Shown here: positions 6,992 through 15,227 of the stretch, one piece after another
How positions within the stretch are numbered: position 1 is the stretch's first letter
Layout: every line of letters starts with the position of its first letter
Origin: CAYVUM01 sp964619055
GTDB taxonomy: Bacteria; Pseudomonadota; Alphaproteobacteria; Rhodospirillales; Defluviicoccaceae
NCBI GenBank assembly: GCA_964619055.1
Contig: CAZUDB010000060.1
Location: forward strand, 1 to 19,426
Reading direction: 5' to 3'
Length of the DNA: 19,426 nucleotides
The notes under the pieces: model-generated
What the model was told of the DNA's origin: nothing
The model's input: the letters and a program-made list of their open reading frames with translations, nothing else
Database searches by the model: none
Program-made: the position numbers and the translations under genes

Positions 6992-7765
6992 ATGGTCCCG
7001 ATCATGGTCGAAAGCCCACACGCGAACGACGGCGCCACAACCCACTTTGGCTTCCGGACAGTGGCCGTCGATGACAAAGCCGCGCTGGTCAGGGGTGTCT
7101 TTGACTCCGTCGCCAGCCGCTACGATCTGATGAATGATCTCATGAGCCTCGGCATCCACCGATTGTGGAAAGCCGCGATGGTGGATCGCCTGCCCCCCCG
7201 CCGGAACAGCCACGTTGTCGACGTGGGCGGCGGCACGGGCGATATCGCCCGCCGGCTGCAGGCGTGCGGGGTCGAGCGGGTGACGGTCGTCGATATCAAC
7301 AGTCAGATGCTGGCCGTCGGCCGGGATCGTGCGATCGATCGTGGCTTGACGGATGAGATCCGCTGGGTGGCCGGCGACGCCGAGCGTCTGCCACTTCCGG
7401 ACGCCTGCGCCGACGGTTACACGATCGCGTTCTGCATTCGCAACTGTACCCACATCGATGCCGTACTGCGGGAGGCACGCCGCGTGCTCAAGCCGGGCGG
7501 TCGCTTTGTCTGCCTGGAGTTTTCCAGGGTCCTCCTGCCCATTCTGGACCGAGCCTACGATGCCTGGTCGTTCCGCGTCCTGCCCGTGCTGGGGGGACTT
7601 GTCGCCGACGACCGCAGCTCGTACCAGTACCTGGCCGAGAGCATACGCCGGTTCCCCGACCAGGACGCGTTTGCGCGCATGATCACTTCAGCCGGTCTGG
7701 AGCGCGTGAACGTCCAAAATCTCTCCGGTGGCATCGCCGCCATCCACGCCGCCTGGCGCGTTTGA
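6992..7765 (+). CDS. ubiE: Ubiquinone/menaquinone biosynthesis C-methyltransferase UbiE
   Basis: SAM-dependent methyltransferase that C-methylates the ring intermediate of ubiquinone (and, where present, menaquinone) synthesis. The 257-residue length fits. Family-specific features are YDLMNDLMSLGIHRLWK (44-60), SAM motif I VVDVGGGTGDIA (75-86), the acidic strand end VVDINSQML, AFCIRNCTHIDAVLRE (146-161) and RRVLKPGGRFVCLEFS (163-178). Relatives usually read GIRNVTH, so the cysteines are a mild variation. The start could be the ATG at 6992 or at 7004; neither has a clear Shine-Dalgarno sequence. ubiB follows 44 nt later, so the two are probably one transcript. Confidence 0.95.
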   Translation: MVPIMVESPHANDGATTHFGFRTVAVDDKAALVRGVFDSVASRYDLMNDLMSLGIHRLWKAAMVDRLPPRRNSHVVDVGGGTGDIARRLQACGVERVTVVDINSQMLAVGRDRAIDRGLTDEIRWVAGDAERLPLPDACADGYTIAFCIRNCTHIDAVLREARRVLKPGGRFVCLEFSRVLLPILDRAYDAWSFRVLPVLGGLVADDRSSYQYLAESIRRFPDQDAFARMITSAGLERVNVQNLSGGIAAIHAAWRV

Positions 7766-7809
7766 GTTCGCCGGCGGATCGGCTCGGGCGCTGAGGCAGG
7801 AACACGGCG

Positions 7810-9348
7810 ATGATCGTGCGGAGCGCCCGTAACGTTGTTCGTCTGATCCGCCTTGCCCGCATCCTGGCCCATCACGATGCTTTGTTCCTGCTGGAAGGAC
7901 CGGGGATCGCGCCGCCGCTGACTTGGCTGGTCCGCCAGGTTTCGCGCCGCAGCGAGGCCGGTCGCCCGGGTGAGCGTCTCGCACGCGCATTGCAGGAAGC
8001 CGGTCCTTCGTTCATTAAGTTCGGACAAGCGCTCTCGACCCGATCGGATCTGCTTGGCGAGGAGGTCGCGGCCGATCTGTCAGCGCTGCAGGACCGCTTG
8101 CCGCCTTTTCCCGGCAACGTCGCCCGCGCCACCATCGAGGCCGAGCTGGGCGCCACGGTCGAGACCCTGTACCGGCACTTCGACGACACCGCTGTCGCTG
8201 CGGCCTCCATCGCCCAGGTCCACCGCGCCGAGACCATGGACGGCCGCGCCGTGGCCGTGAAGGTGCTGCGGCCGGACGTGCGCGCGGCCTTTCGCCGCGA
8301 GCTAGATTTGCTGGCGTGGATTGCGGAGCTGATCGAGGCGACCCAGCCCGAATGGCGTCGGCTAAAGCCGGTCGAGTCTGTGCGCACACTCGCCGAGTCC
8401 GTCGCGATCGAGATGGACCTGCGCTTCGAGGCCGCCGCCGCCGCCGAGTTGGCGGAGAATTTCGCCGACAACCCCCACTACGGGGTGCCAGCCGTCGACT
8501 GGACCCGGACATCGGAACGCGTGCTGACGCTGGAATGGATCGAGGGCCTGCCCATCGACGACCGCGAGGCCCTGATCGCGGCTGGCCACGACCCGACCCG
8601 GATCATCGCGCACGCCGCCGAGGCTTTCTTCTATCAAGTGTTTCGGGATGGCTTTTTTCACGCGGATTTGCATGCGGGCAACATGTTCGTGCGCTCGGAC
8701 GGCGCCATAGTCGTCATCGATTTCGGCATCATGGGCCGGCTCGATGTGGCAACGCGGCGCACCCTCGCTGAGATGCTGCTTGCCTTCCTGCAGCGGGACT
8801 ATCGGCGCGCCGCCGAGGTCCACTTCGAAGCGGGCTGGGTGCCGGCCGATCAATCGGTCGAGGCCTTCACCCAGGCCTGCCGTTCCATCGGCGAGCCAAT
8901 TCTGGACAAGCCCCAGAACGAAATCTCGGTGGCCCGGTTGCTGGGCCAGTTGTTTCAGGTCACCGAAACGTTTGCCATGGAGGCGCAGCCGCAACTGCTG
9001 CTGCTCCAAAAGACCATGCTGGTGGCGGAAGGGACCGGCCGCAACCTGTGCCCGGAGGCAAACATGTGGCTGTTGGCGCGTCCCCTGGTCGAGGATTGGA
9101 CGATCCGCAACCTGGGTCCGGAAGCACGGCTGCGCGAGGCGGCCAGCGATCTGGCAAATCTCGTGCTCCGGTTGCCCCGCCTGCTGAAGACGCTGGAGCG
9201 CACAGCCGAACGACTCGACAAACCTGAAACCGCCAACGGCAAAGATCGCCAATTCGTGGTCAATACGACGGTGCGTTCCGAAGCTCCGACCTGGCCACTG
9301 TGGCTCGCCATCCTGGCGGTGCTGGCTTTGGTGCTGTTGAGCTTCTGA
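7810..9348 (+). CDS. ubiB: UbiB, ABC1/ADCK-family atypical kinase for ubiquinone synthesis
   Basis: UbiB is a membrane-associated protein-kinase-like ATPase needed for ubiquinone synthesis, thought to help extract or present lipid intermediates. The 512-residue protein shows the family's KxGQ motif (KFGQ, 70-73) in FIKFGQALSTRSDLL and the alanine-rich loop AAASIAQVH (130-138) that replaces the kinase glycine loop. It also has Lys151 in VAVKVLRP, the catalytic-loop motif HADLHAGN (284-291) and DFG (304-306). A hydrophobic C-terminal segment (WPLWLAILAVLALVLLSF) fits a membrane anchor. A charged linker precedes it. It follows ubiE, the conserved ubiE-ubiB pairing, and is complete. Confidence 0.96.
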   Translation: MIVRSARNVVRLIRLARILAHHDALFLLEGPGIAPPLTWLVRQVSRRSEAGRPGERLARALQEAGPSFIKFGQALSTRSDLLGEEVAADLSALQDRLPPFPGNVARATIEAELGATVETLYRHFDDTAVAAASIAQVHRAETMDGRAVAVKVLRPDVRAAFRRELDLLAWIAELIEATQPEWRRLKPVESVRTLAESVAIEMDLRFEAAAAAELAENFADNPHYGVPAVDWTRTSERVLTLEWIEGLPIDDREALIAAGHDPTRIIAHAAEAFFYQVFRDGFFHADLHAGNMFVRSDGAIVVIDFGIMGRLDVATRRTLAEMLLAFLQRDYRRAAEVHFEAGWVPADQSVEAFTQACRSIGEPILDKPQNEISVARLLGQLFQVTETFAMEAQPQLLLLQKTMLVAEGTGRNLCPEANMWLLARPLVEDWTIRNLGPEARLREAASDLANLVLRLPRLLKTLERTAERLDKPETANGKDRQFVVNTTVRSEAPTWPLWLAILAVLALVLLSF

Positions 9349-9387
9349 GTCGCTCCGGCACCGTCGAACTGTTCTACTGCTGGGTGA

Positions 9388-9406
9388 CACAATCGCCCCG
9401 ATTGTG
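9388..9406 (+). terminator. Hairpin after ubiB
   Basis: CACAATCG / CGATTGTG, a perfect 8-bp stem with a 3-nt loop, 39 nt past the ubiB stop. No U tract follows, so it may be a Rho-assisted or processing hairpin rather than a classical terminator. It suggests ubiEB and coaBC can be separate transcripts. Confidence 0.4.
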
Positions 9407-9551
9407 CACCTGCACCATCGCCACATATCCCAGTAAACACAAGGGCTTTCCAAAAAATGCATTGGTAGGCCGCAAAAACCGCACTTGCCCGGCCGGGTAG
9501 AGCCTTTTACCGTTCAACACATGGTCATGGTGAAATGAAAGCTGGTGGGTT

Positions 9552-10769
9552 TTGCTGCACGGCAAAAGAATTCTCTTGGTCGTTTCCGGCGGGATCGCGG
9601 CCTACAAGACCCTCGATCTGATCCGCCGGGCCCGCGAACAAGGGGCATCCGTGCGGTGCATTCTGACCCGAGCCGGCGCTGAGTTCGTCACCCCACTGTC
9701 GCTTGCGGCCCTGACCGAGGACCGTGTTTACACGGACCTGTTCTCCCTCACCGACGAGAGTGAGATGGGGCACATCCGGCTGTCCCGGGAAGCGGACCTG
9801 GTGGTCGTGGCACCGGCAACGGCCGATCTGCTCGCCCGCATGGCGGCCGGAATGGCCGACGATCTGGCCACCACGGCGTTGCTCGCCACCGACAAGCCGG
9901 TGTTGGCGGCGCCGGCCATGAACGTGCGGATGTGGCAACACCCGGCAACGACGACCAATGTGGCAACCCTCGCCGACCGCGGCGTGTTGATGGTCGGCCC
10001 CAATGACGGCGACATGGCCTGCGGCGAATTCGGCCCGGGCCGGATGGCTGAGCCGGCGGAGATTTTGACCGCAATCAACGCGTTCTTTTCCCAATCCCGG
10101 TCGCTTTCAGGGAAGTCCGCGCTGGTGACCAGCGGGCCGACACACGAGCCGATCGATCCGGTCCGGTTCATCGCCAACCGCTCGTCGGGGAAGCAAGGGC
10201 ATGCCATCGCCGCAGCCTTAAGCCGCGCTGGCGCGGCCACCACGCTCGTCTCCGGACCCAGCCAGGTGCCCGATCCGCCGGGTGTGCGGGTGATCCGCAT
10301 CGAGACCGCTCAGGAGATGCTTACCGCTTGCGAGCAGACGCTGCCGGTCGACATTGCCGTCTTTGCCGCCGCCGTCGCCGACTGGCGCGTGCTACAACCG
10401 GCCAACCAGAAGGTGAAGAAAGGCCCAGACCGCCAGCCGCCAAGCCTTCAACTCGAAGAGAACCCAGACATCCTGGCGAGCATCGCTGCGGCCGGGTCGC
10501 GCCGACCCAGCTTGGTGATCGGCTTTGCCGCGGAAACGGACGACATTGTTGCCCACGCCGTTGCCAAGCGGCACGCCAAGGGCTGCGACTGGATTGTCGC
10601 CAACGATGTGTCCGCAGACACCGGAACTTTTGGCGGCGAAGCCAACACCGTCCATCTGGTCGTGGCCGACGATCGGGTCGAAGCCTGGCCGGCCATGAGC
10701 AAGGAGGCCGTGGCTGACGGCCTGATGGGTCGCGTCGCCGATTGGTTCAACCAAGGATCTGCCCGATGA
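9552..10769 (+). CDS. coaBC: Bifunctional phosphopantothenoylcysteine decarboxylase/synthetase CoaBC
   Basis: It joins cysteine to 4'-phosphopantothenate (CoaB) and decarboxylates the product to 4'-phosphopantetheine (CoaC) in coenzyme A synthesis. The 405 residues are normal. The N-terminal flavin domain has SGGIAAYKT (12-20), active-site His74 (MGHIRLSREAD), PAMN (121-124) and Cys157 in the substrate flap (ACGEFGPGRM). The CoaB domain starts near 185 with LVTSGPTHEPIDPVR, FIANRSSGKQG, AAAVADWR (272-279) and the lysines of QKVKKG (286-291). The start is a TTG at 9552. The frame has a TGA at 9531-9533, and the ATG at 9535 is out of frame. GGTGGG just upstream is a modest ribosome binding site. 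The stop overlaps the dut start (ATGA). Confidence 0.96.
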   Translation: MLHGKRILLVVSGGIAAYKTLDLIRRAREQGASVRCILTRAGAEFVTPLSLAALTEDRVYTDLFSLTDESEMGHIRLSREADLVVVAPATADLLARMAAGMADDLATTALLATDKPVLAAPAMNVRMWQHPATTTNVATLADRGVLMVGPNDGDMACGEFGPGRMAEPAEILTAINAFFSQSRSLSGKSALVTSGPTHEPIDPVRFIANRSSGKQGHAIAAALSRAGAATTLVSGPSQVPDPPGVRVIRIETAQEMLTACEQTLPVDIAVFAAAVADWRVLQPANQKVKKGPDRQPPSLQLEENPDILASIAAAGSRRPSLVIGFAAETDDIVAHAVAKRHAKGCDWIVANDVSADTGTFGGEANTVHLVVADDRVEAWPAMSKEAVADGLMGRVADWFNQGSAR

Positions 10770-11287
10770 GACCGGCACCAGACCTCGCCGTGCCGGTCCG
10801 CCAGCTCGATCACGCCCGCGATTTGGCCCTGCCACACTATGCCACCGCAGCAGCGGCCGGGCTCGACCTGCTCGCCGCTGTCATGGACGTGCAGGACCTG
10901 GTCCCGGGCGCCCGAGCCATCGTGCCGACGGGCATTGCGCTTGCCCTTCCGCCCGGGTTTGAAGGCCAAGTGCGTCCGCGCTCCGGCTTGGCTGCCAACC
11001 ATGGGATCACGCTTCTCAACGCACCCGGTACGATCGACGCCGACTACCGCGGCGAGGTCGGCGTCATCCTGATCAATTTGAGCGACCGGACGTTTCGGAT
11101 CGAGCGTGGCATGCGGATTGCCCAACTCGTCATCGCACCCGTCACTCGAATTACCTGGAGCCCTGTCTCAATACTTCCGGCGAGCGACCGGAACGAGGGC
11201 GGCTTCGGCTCCACGGGCCTGACTGGCGGCCCGCCCGCTGCCCCATCCCCCTCAATCCCAGCCAATACCGAGGACTCCAATGCCTGA
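10766..11287 (+). CDS. dut: Deoxyuridine 5'-triphosphate nucleotidohydrolase
   Basis: Homotrimeric dUTPase hydrolyses dUTP to dUMP and pyrophosphate, keeping uracil out of DNA and feeding dTMP synthesis. I start at the ATG at 10766, which overlaps the coaBC stop (ATGA) and has AAGGAT upstream; this gives 173 residues. All five motifs are visible: AAAAGLDLLA (28-37), PRSGLAANHG (71-80), NAPGTIDADYRGE with catalytic Asp91, GMRIAQLVIAPV (115-126), and RNEGGFGSTG (142-151), the mobile C-terminal arm. A Pro/Ser-rich tail of about 22 residues follows motif 5, longer than in many relatives. coaBC-dut is a widespread pairing, and rrf2 overlaps its end by 8 nt. Confidence 0.96.
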   Translation: MRPAPDLAVPVRQLDHARDLALPHYATAAAAGLDLLAAVMDVQDLVPGARAIVPTGIALALPPGFEGQVRPRSGLAANHGITLLNAPGTIDADYRGEVGVILINLSDRTFRIERGMRIAQLVIAPVTRITWSPVSILPASDRNEGGFGSTGLTGGPPAAPSPSIPANTEDSNA

Positions 11288-11804
11288 CATGTGGACCGAG
11301 CCTTCGCAGGACACCGATCGATCCGGCGCAATCGCTGCGCGTAAGGACATTCTCCGGTTGTCCCGCAAAACCCTGTTTGCCATCGAGGCCGTGCTGGATA
11401 TCGCCTACCACGCCGGCAGCGAACCGGTACAAAGCGGTGAAATCACCCGTCGCCAGGGGATTCCACGCCGCTATCTGGAGCAGGCGCTGCAGCAGCTGGT
11501 TCGCGACGGCCTGCTCGTGGGCGTCCGCGGGCCACGCGGTGGCTATCGACTGGCCCGTGAACGGCGGCGTATCTCCGTGGGCGACATTGTTCGCACGGTC
11601 CGTCAGTTGGAGACGTCCGAGGATCCTCTCCCAGACGAAACCGGCTCGCCGCTGGCGCAACGGGTGGTGCGGCCCCTTTGGAGCGCGATCCAGGATGAAG
11701 TTATGGCCCGCCTCGACGAACTAACCATCGACGACCTCTGCGCTCGCGCCAACGATGCTGGAATCGTCTCCGAGGGCCGGACCAGCCTTGACTTCTCCAT
11801 CTAA
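11280..11804 (+). CDS. Rrf2-family transcriptional regulator without an Fe-S cysteine triad
   Basis: The 174-residue protein has the Rrf2 winged-helix layout: LRLSRKTLFAIEAVLDIAYH at 25-44, a recognition-helix region IPRRYLEQALQQLVRDGLL, and the wing GVRGPRGGYRLAR. Unlike IscR, NsrR or RsrR, it lacks the C-terminal cysteine cluster; only one cysteine is seen (DDLCARAND). It is therefore unlikely to bind an Fe-S cluster by the standard ligands. The cysK gene directly downstream recalls CymR of Firmicutes, an Rrf2 protein that responds to cysteine status through CysK. This parallel is inference. The start overlaps the end of dut by 8 nt (ATG at 11280); the ATG at 11289 is an alternative. Confidence 0.88.
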   Translation: MPDMWTEPSQDTDRSGAIAARKDILRLSRKTLFAIEAVLDIAYHAGSEPVQSGEITRRQGIPRRYLEQALQQLVRDGLLVGVRGPRGGYRLARERRRISVGDIVRTVRQLETSEDPLPDETGSPLAQRVVRPLWSAIQDEVMARLDELTIDDLCARANDAGIVSEGRTSLDFSI

Positions 11805-11886
11805 AGAGTCCGCTGGACGACATCCATGCGCGTTGGCGGCCGGCCGCGCCGGCTTTCCGAAACGGCTCTGCCACCCGATGTTGAGG

Positions 11887-11894
11887 TGATATCA
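11887..11894. promoter_or_regulatory. Small palindrome upstream of cysK, possible operator
   Basis: TGATATCA is a perfect 8-bp palindrome 55 nt before the cysK ATG, in the 145-nt gap after the Rrf2-type gene. It sits in a locally AT-rich patch within GC-rich sequence, as expected for a promoter or operator. A palindrome this short can occur by chance. Confidence 0.3.
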
Positions 11895-11949
11895 TAGCAG
11901 GAGAGGGCTTTTGAGCCGATCTCTGCATGACCGGGAGGAAACGCCAGCA

Positions 11950-12939
11950 ATGAACGACCAGGCGACGACGGCAATTACGGCCACCCCCGTCGGCCGCGGC
12001 CGCATCTATAACAGCATTCTGGAGACGATCGGCAACACGCCCCTGATCCGGTTGCACAAATTCGCGGCAGACCGGAGCGCCGGGGCCGCGATCCTAGCCA
12101 AATGCGAGTTCTACAACCCCCTGTCCTCCGTCAAGGACCGCATCGGCCTCTCGATGATCGAGACGGCCGAGCAGGAGGGGCGCATCCACGCCGGTGCGAC
12201 CCTGGTCGAACCAACCTCCGGCAACACCGGGATCGCGCTGGCGTTCGTGTGCGCCGCCAAGGGCTATCACCTGATCCTAACGATGCCGGACAGCATGTCT
12301 GTGGAGCGTCGCAAGATGCTGGCTCTGCTCGGCGCCGAAATCGTCTTGACGCCGGCCGCCAAGGGCATGCCGGGGGCTGTCGCCCGTGCAGAGGAGATCG
12401 TGGCGGCTACGCCCGGCTCGATTATGCTACAGCAGTTCAACAACCCCGCCAATCCCGCCATCCACCGCAAATCCACCGCGGAGGAGATCTGGCACGATAC
12501 CGGCGGCGAGGTGGACGCCATCATCAGCGGCGTCGGCACCGGCGGCACCGCCACCGGCCTCGGCGAGGTGTTGAAGGCGCGCCGGCCCGACTTGCGCATC
12601 ATTGCCGTCGAGCCGGAGGACAGCCCCGTCCTGTCCGGCGGTATTCCGGGCCCGCATAAGATCCAGGGCATCGGCGCTGGCTTCGTACCGTCGGTCCTGG
12701 ACGTGGACTTGATCGACGAGGTCATTCGGATCGGCAACGAAACCGCCTTCGCCACCGCGCGTCATGTGGCGAGGCTGGAGGGTCTGCCGGTGGGCATCTC
12801 CTCCGGGGCTGCGCTGGCGGCCGCGGCCGAGGTGGCGTGCCGCCCCAACATGGTCGGAAAATCCGTCGTGGTGATCCTGCCCTCCTTTGCGGAGCGCTAT
12901 CTTTCCACCGCCTTGTTCGAGGACATCGGGCTCGATTAG
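11950..12939 (+). CDS. cysK: Cysteine synthase (O-acetylserine sulfhydrylase)
   Basis: PLP enzyme that makes cysteine from O-acetylserine and sulfide. I choose the ATG at 11950 (329 residues) because GGAGGAAA lies properly upstream; the frame is open to 11911 but lacks family similarity there. Features are ETIGNTPLIRL (25-35), the PLP lysine Lys62 in NPLSSVKDRIG, the substrate loop TSGNTG (89-94), the MPDSMSVERRKML segment and the PLP-phosphate loop GVGTGGT (194-200). The EDSPVLSGG and KIQGIGAGFVP stretches also fit CysK. It differs from cystathionine beta-synthase by lacking heme and CBS domains. moeB starts 25 nt after the stop, so the two are probably co-transcribed. Confidence 0.95.
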   Translation: MNDQATTAITATPVGRGRIYNSILETIGNTPLIRLHKFAADRSAGAAILAKCEFYNPLSSVKDRIGLSMIETAEQEGRIHAGATLVEPTSGNTGIALAFVCAAKGYHLILTMPDSMSVERRKMLALLGAEIVLTPAAKGMPGAVARAEEIVAATPGSIMLQQFNNPANPAIHRKSTAEEIWHDTGGEVDAIISGVGTGGTATGLGEVLKARRPDLRIIAVEPEDSPVLSGGIPGPHKIQGIGAGFVPSVLDVDLIDEVIRIGNETAFATARHVARLEGLPVGISSGAALAAAAEVACRPNMVGKSVVVILPSFAERYLSTALFEDIGLD

Positions 12940-12964
12940 CCCCCTGGCCGGAGAGTTCCGGTCC

Positions 12965-13771
12965 GTGATCGAATTCCGCGAAGACCAGATCCAACGCTAT
13001 GCCCGCCACATCCTACTGGACCAGATCGGCGGCGCCGGTCAGTCACGCCTCCTGAATGCCAGGGTTCTGGTGGTGGGGGCCGGTGGCTTGGGTTCACCCC
13101 TGCTCCTCTATCTCGCCGCCGCCGGTATCGGCACGCTCGGCGTTATCGATGCGGACGTCGTTGACCTCTCGAACTTGCAACGCCAAATCATCCATGAGAC
13201 CAGCGACGTCGGCCAAGCCAAGGTCCGAAGCGCGACGCAAACGATCGCAGCCATCAATCCGGACGTCAACGTGCGCGCCCATGTGGAGCGGCTGGCGCTC
13301 GGCAATGTGGAGCGGATCCTCGCGGACTATGACGTCATCGCCGACGGCTCGGACAACTTCGAAACGCGCTTTTTGCTCAATGACGCCTGCTATTTCGGTC
13401 GGCGCATTCTTGTCTCGGGTGCTGTGTTGCGCTTCGACGGCCAGGTCAGCACCTATAAGGCCTGGGAACGCGACGCCGACGGCAACCACGGCCCGTGCTA
13501 CCGCTGCCTGTTTCGGGAGCCGCCGCCGCCGGGCGAGGTGCCCAGTTGTGCGGAAGCCGGGGTGCTCGGTGCTTGGTGCGGCACCATCGGCTCCCTGCAG
13601 GCCACGGAGGTGATCAAGGAGGTGTTGAGCATTGGCGAAAGCTTGTCCGGCTCCCTGTTGATCTGTGAAGCCTTGACGACGGAGGTACGGAAAATCCGAG
13701 TGCGCGCCGATCCCGCTTGCCCCCTTTGCGGTAGTGTGCCAACGATTACGGACTTGTCTATTCATGCTTGA
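12965..13771 (+). CDS. moeB: MoeB/ThiF/HesA-family E1-like adenylyltransferase
   Basis: These E1-like enzymes adenylate the C-terminal Gly of a ubiquitin-fold sulfur carrier (MoaD or ThiS), preparing it for thiocarboxylation in molybdopterin or thiamine synthesis. A GTG at 12965 with GGAGAG upstream gives 268 residues beginning with IEFREDQIQRYARHILL. Motifs are the nucleotide loop VVGAGGLGSP (36-45), DVVDLSNLQRQ (64-74), the D130 region DGSDNFETRFLLND, two zinc CxxC pairs (C178/C181 and C252/C255) and the conserved Cys195 in PSCAEAGVLG. No rhodanese domain is attached. No carrier gene is in the window, so MoeB versus ThiF is undecided. The stop overlaps the next gene by 8 nt. Confidence 0.87.
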   Translation: MIEFREDQIQRYARHILLDQIGGAGQSRLLNARVLVVGAGGLGSPLLLYLAAAGIGTLGVIDADVVDLSNLQRQIIHETSDVGQAKVRSATQTIAAINPDVNVRAHVERLALGNVERILADYDVIADGSDNFETRFLLNDACYFGRRILVSGAVLRFDGQVSTYKAWERDADGNHGPCYRCLFREPPPPGEVPSCAEAGVLGAWCGTIGSLQATEVIKEVLSIGESLSGSLLICEALTTEVRKIRVRADPACPLCGSVPTITDLSIHA

Positions 13772-14213
13772 TGATCCTCAAATGGGTGCAAAGGCAGGTG
13801 GCGGCGTGGACACGGACAACGGCGGACCGCCAACGCGGTTGAGCTTGATCGTGCTGTCGGGGGAGTATGGGCGGGTTCATTATGCCCTCGTACTCGCCGC
13901 TGCGGCGGCTGCCATTAGTGTACCCGTGACTCTGTTTTTCACGCTGGAGGCGTGCTTAGCACTGGAGGACGAGCAGGGCTGGCGGCGCCTTCACGGGGCC
14001 AACGCCGACGAGGTCTACGGCACACGCGGTGTTGTCCAGTTCGAGGACCTACTTGCCGCCTGCCGGGACCTGGACGTTCAGTTCCTGGTGTGTGAGATGG
14101 GTCTGCGGGCCCTTGGCCTTGAGGCGTCGGACCTGCGCGATGACCTGGGCATCCAGGTCACCGGCGCGGTCACGGCCCTTTCCAAAGCGGATGGGGCGGT
14201 CGTGACGCTCTGA
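13764..14213 (+). CDS. DsrE/DsrF-like sulfur-relay family protein
   Basis: A 149-residue protein with a DsrE-type fold pattern: strand SLIVLSGEYGRVHYAL, alanine-rich helix, strand VPVTLFFTLEACLAL, then LLAACRDLDVQFLVCEMGLRALGL and a final VTGAVTAL strand. Cys110 in the VCEMGLRALG segment lies where DsrE/TusD-type proteins carry their reactive cysteine; Cys64 and Cys100 are additional. DsrE-like proteins hold or transfer persulfide sulfur, and some are uncharacterised membrane-linked DsrE2 forms. The start is uncertain: ATG at 13764 overlaps the moeB stop, ATG at 13782 is next, and a GTG at 13806 has a better ribosome binding site (AGGTGGCGGC). Translation coupled to the adenylyltransferase gene suggests a shared sulfur pathway. 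Confidence 0.72.
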   Translation: MLDDPQMGAKAGGGVDTDNGGPPTRLSLIVLSGEYGRVHYALVLAAAAAAISVPVTLFFTLEACLALEDEQGWRRLHGANADEVYGTRGVVQFEDLLAACRDLDVQFLVCEMGLRALGLEASDLRDDLGIQVTGAVTALSKADGAVVTL

Positions 14214-14243
14214 CGGGTCAAGCGCCGCGAGCGCGATTGGTCT

Positions 14244-15227
14244 TCAGCGTGTCGTTGAGCCCGTCCAGAAAGGCCCGAACACCATATCGGGGGCGGACGT
14301 GTTGTGACGCGACGGGATCTCCCGGCCGAACCGGACCTGACTGGCTCGCTCCCGCTTGAGGCCCAGGATCGGCCGGCTCCGCCAGGGGGCAAACTCGCTC
14401 TCCCGCCAGCCGACCAGGGCCACATCAGCCACCGTCTCCGTCACATGCATGGAGCGAAGTGCCGCAAACGGCTGCTCCCGCCCCACCGGTCCATCGAAGG
14501 TCACGTCCAGGCGCAGGCGGCTGGTGTCGGCATCCCCAATGGCGAGCGTCGCCGAACCACCCTCGGCGAACGCGAGGGTAAAGCTGAGCGTGTCCGGGTC
14601 GAAGTCCACGCGGCTCAAGCGCACCATGGGCCGGCCGCCGTCCTCCACGGGCCCGATCAGGAACGAACTGCCGTAGGCGGACTTGGCCAGGTGTTCCGGC
14701 GGCAACGGCTTGGCCCGCCAATAGCCGTCGGAGGGATAGAGCACTAGCACCTCCAGCCATTCGTCCTCATGGGGTAGGAAGACCTGTAGCAGGTGCAGGC
14801 CCGCCTCCTCCGACCCATCGACGGCCACCGTCACGTCCTCCGGCCGCCAGAACTTCTCGAACGTGTGGCCAACGAGCTTGACGTCGCCGTCGTCATAGAG
14901 CTCCAGCGTGCGGGGCTCGAACGTGTGGTCCTCCCTATCGGTGAACACACAGTCCGTGAAGTCGGGCCTGGTCGAGTCGTAGTTGATGCTGGAGAGATAG
15001 GGCGGGTGCACCGCTTCGATTCGAAGGGCCGTCACGTCCCTGGCCACGAACCCGGCGGTGATATTGTCCTCCTCCGCACAGCGGGTCTCATAGCTGCCGC
15101 CGAGCAGGTCGACCCACACGGACCGTTCGCCCAGCTCCGGGTCCGTCGCAGGGCCGGAGGCGGTGGCGCAGGCCGTGAGTGGAGCGACGATGGAGCAAAG
15201 AAGCGCGAGCGTTCTGATCAGGCGCAT
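14244..15227 (-). CDS. Predicted outer-envelope lipoprotein of unknown function
   Basis: I do not recognise the family. The start at 15227 gives 327 residues with a typical lipoprotein signal: MRLIRT, hydrophobic LALLCSIVAPL, then lipobox LTAC with Cys20 as lipidation site. AGGAGGA lies 11 nt before the ATG, a strong though slightly distant Shine-Dalgarno. The mature part is acidic and rich in predicted beta strands (for example HLLQVFLPHEDEWLEVLVLYPSDGYW), with two more cysteines early on. No catalytic motif stands out. The frame stays open upstream to 15788, but that part resembles noncoding shadow sequence. The gene converges with the dsrE-like gene (30-nt gap) and diverges from the small exported protein gene across 183 nt. 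Confidence 0.75.
   Translation of the reverse strand: MRLIRTLALLCSIVAPLTACATASGPATDPELGERSVWVDLLGGSYETRCAEEDNITAGFVARDVTALRIEAVHPPYLSSINYDSTRPDFTDCVFTDREDHTFEPRTLELYDDGDVKLVGHTFEKFWRPEDVTVAVDGSEEAGLHLLQVFLPHEDEWLEVLVLYPSDGYWRAKPLPPEHLAKSAYGSSFLIGPVEDGGRPMVRLSRVDFDPDTLSFTLAFAEGGSATLAIGDADTSRLRLDVTFDGPVGREQPFAALRSMHVTETVADVALVGWRESEFAPWRSRPILGLKRERASQVRFGREIPSRHNTSAPDMVFGPFWTGSTTR

Noticed and set aside
8362..9462. 366-codon minus-strand ORF opposite ubiB
   Set aside because: Shadow frame of a clearly coding gene; His/Gln-rich translation with no family marks.
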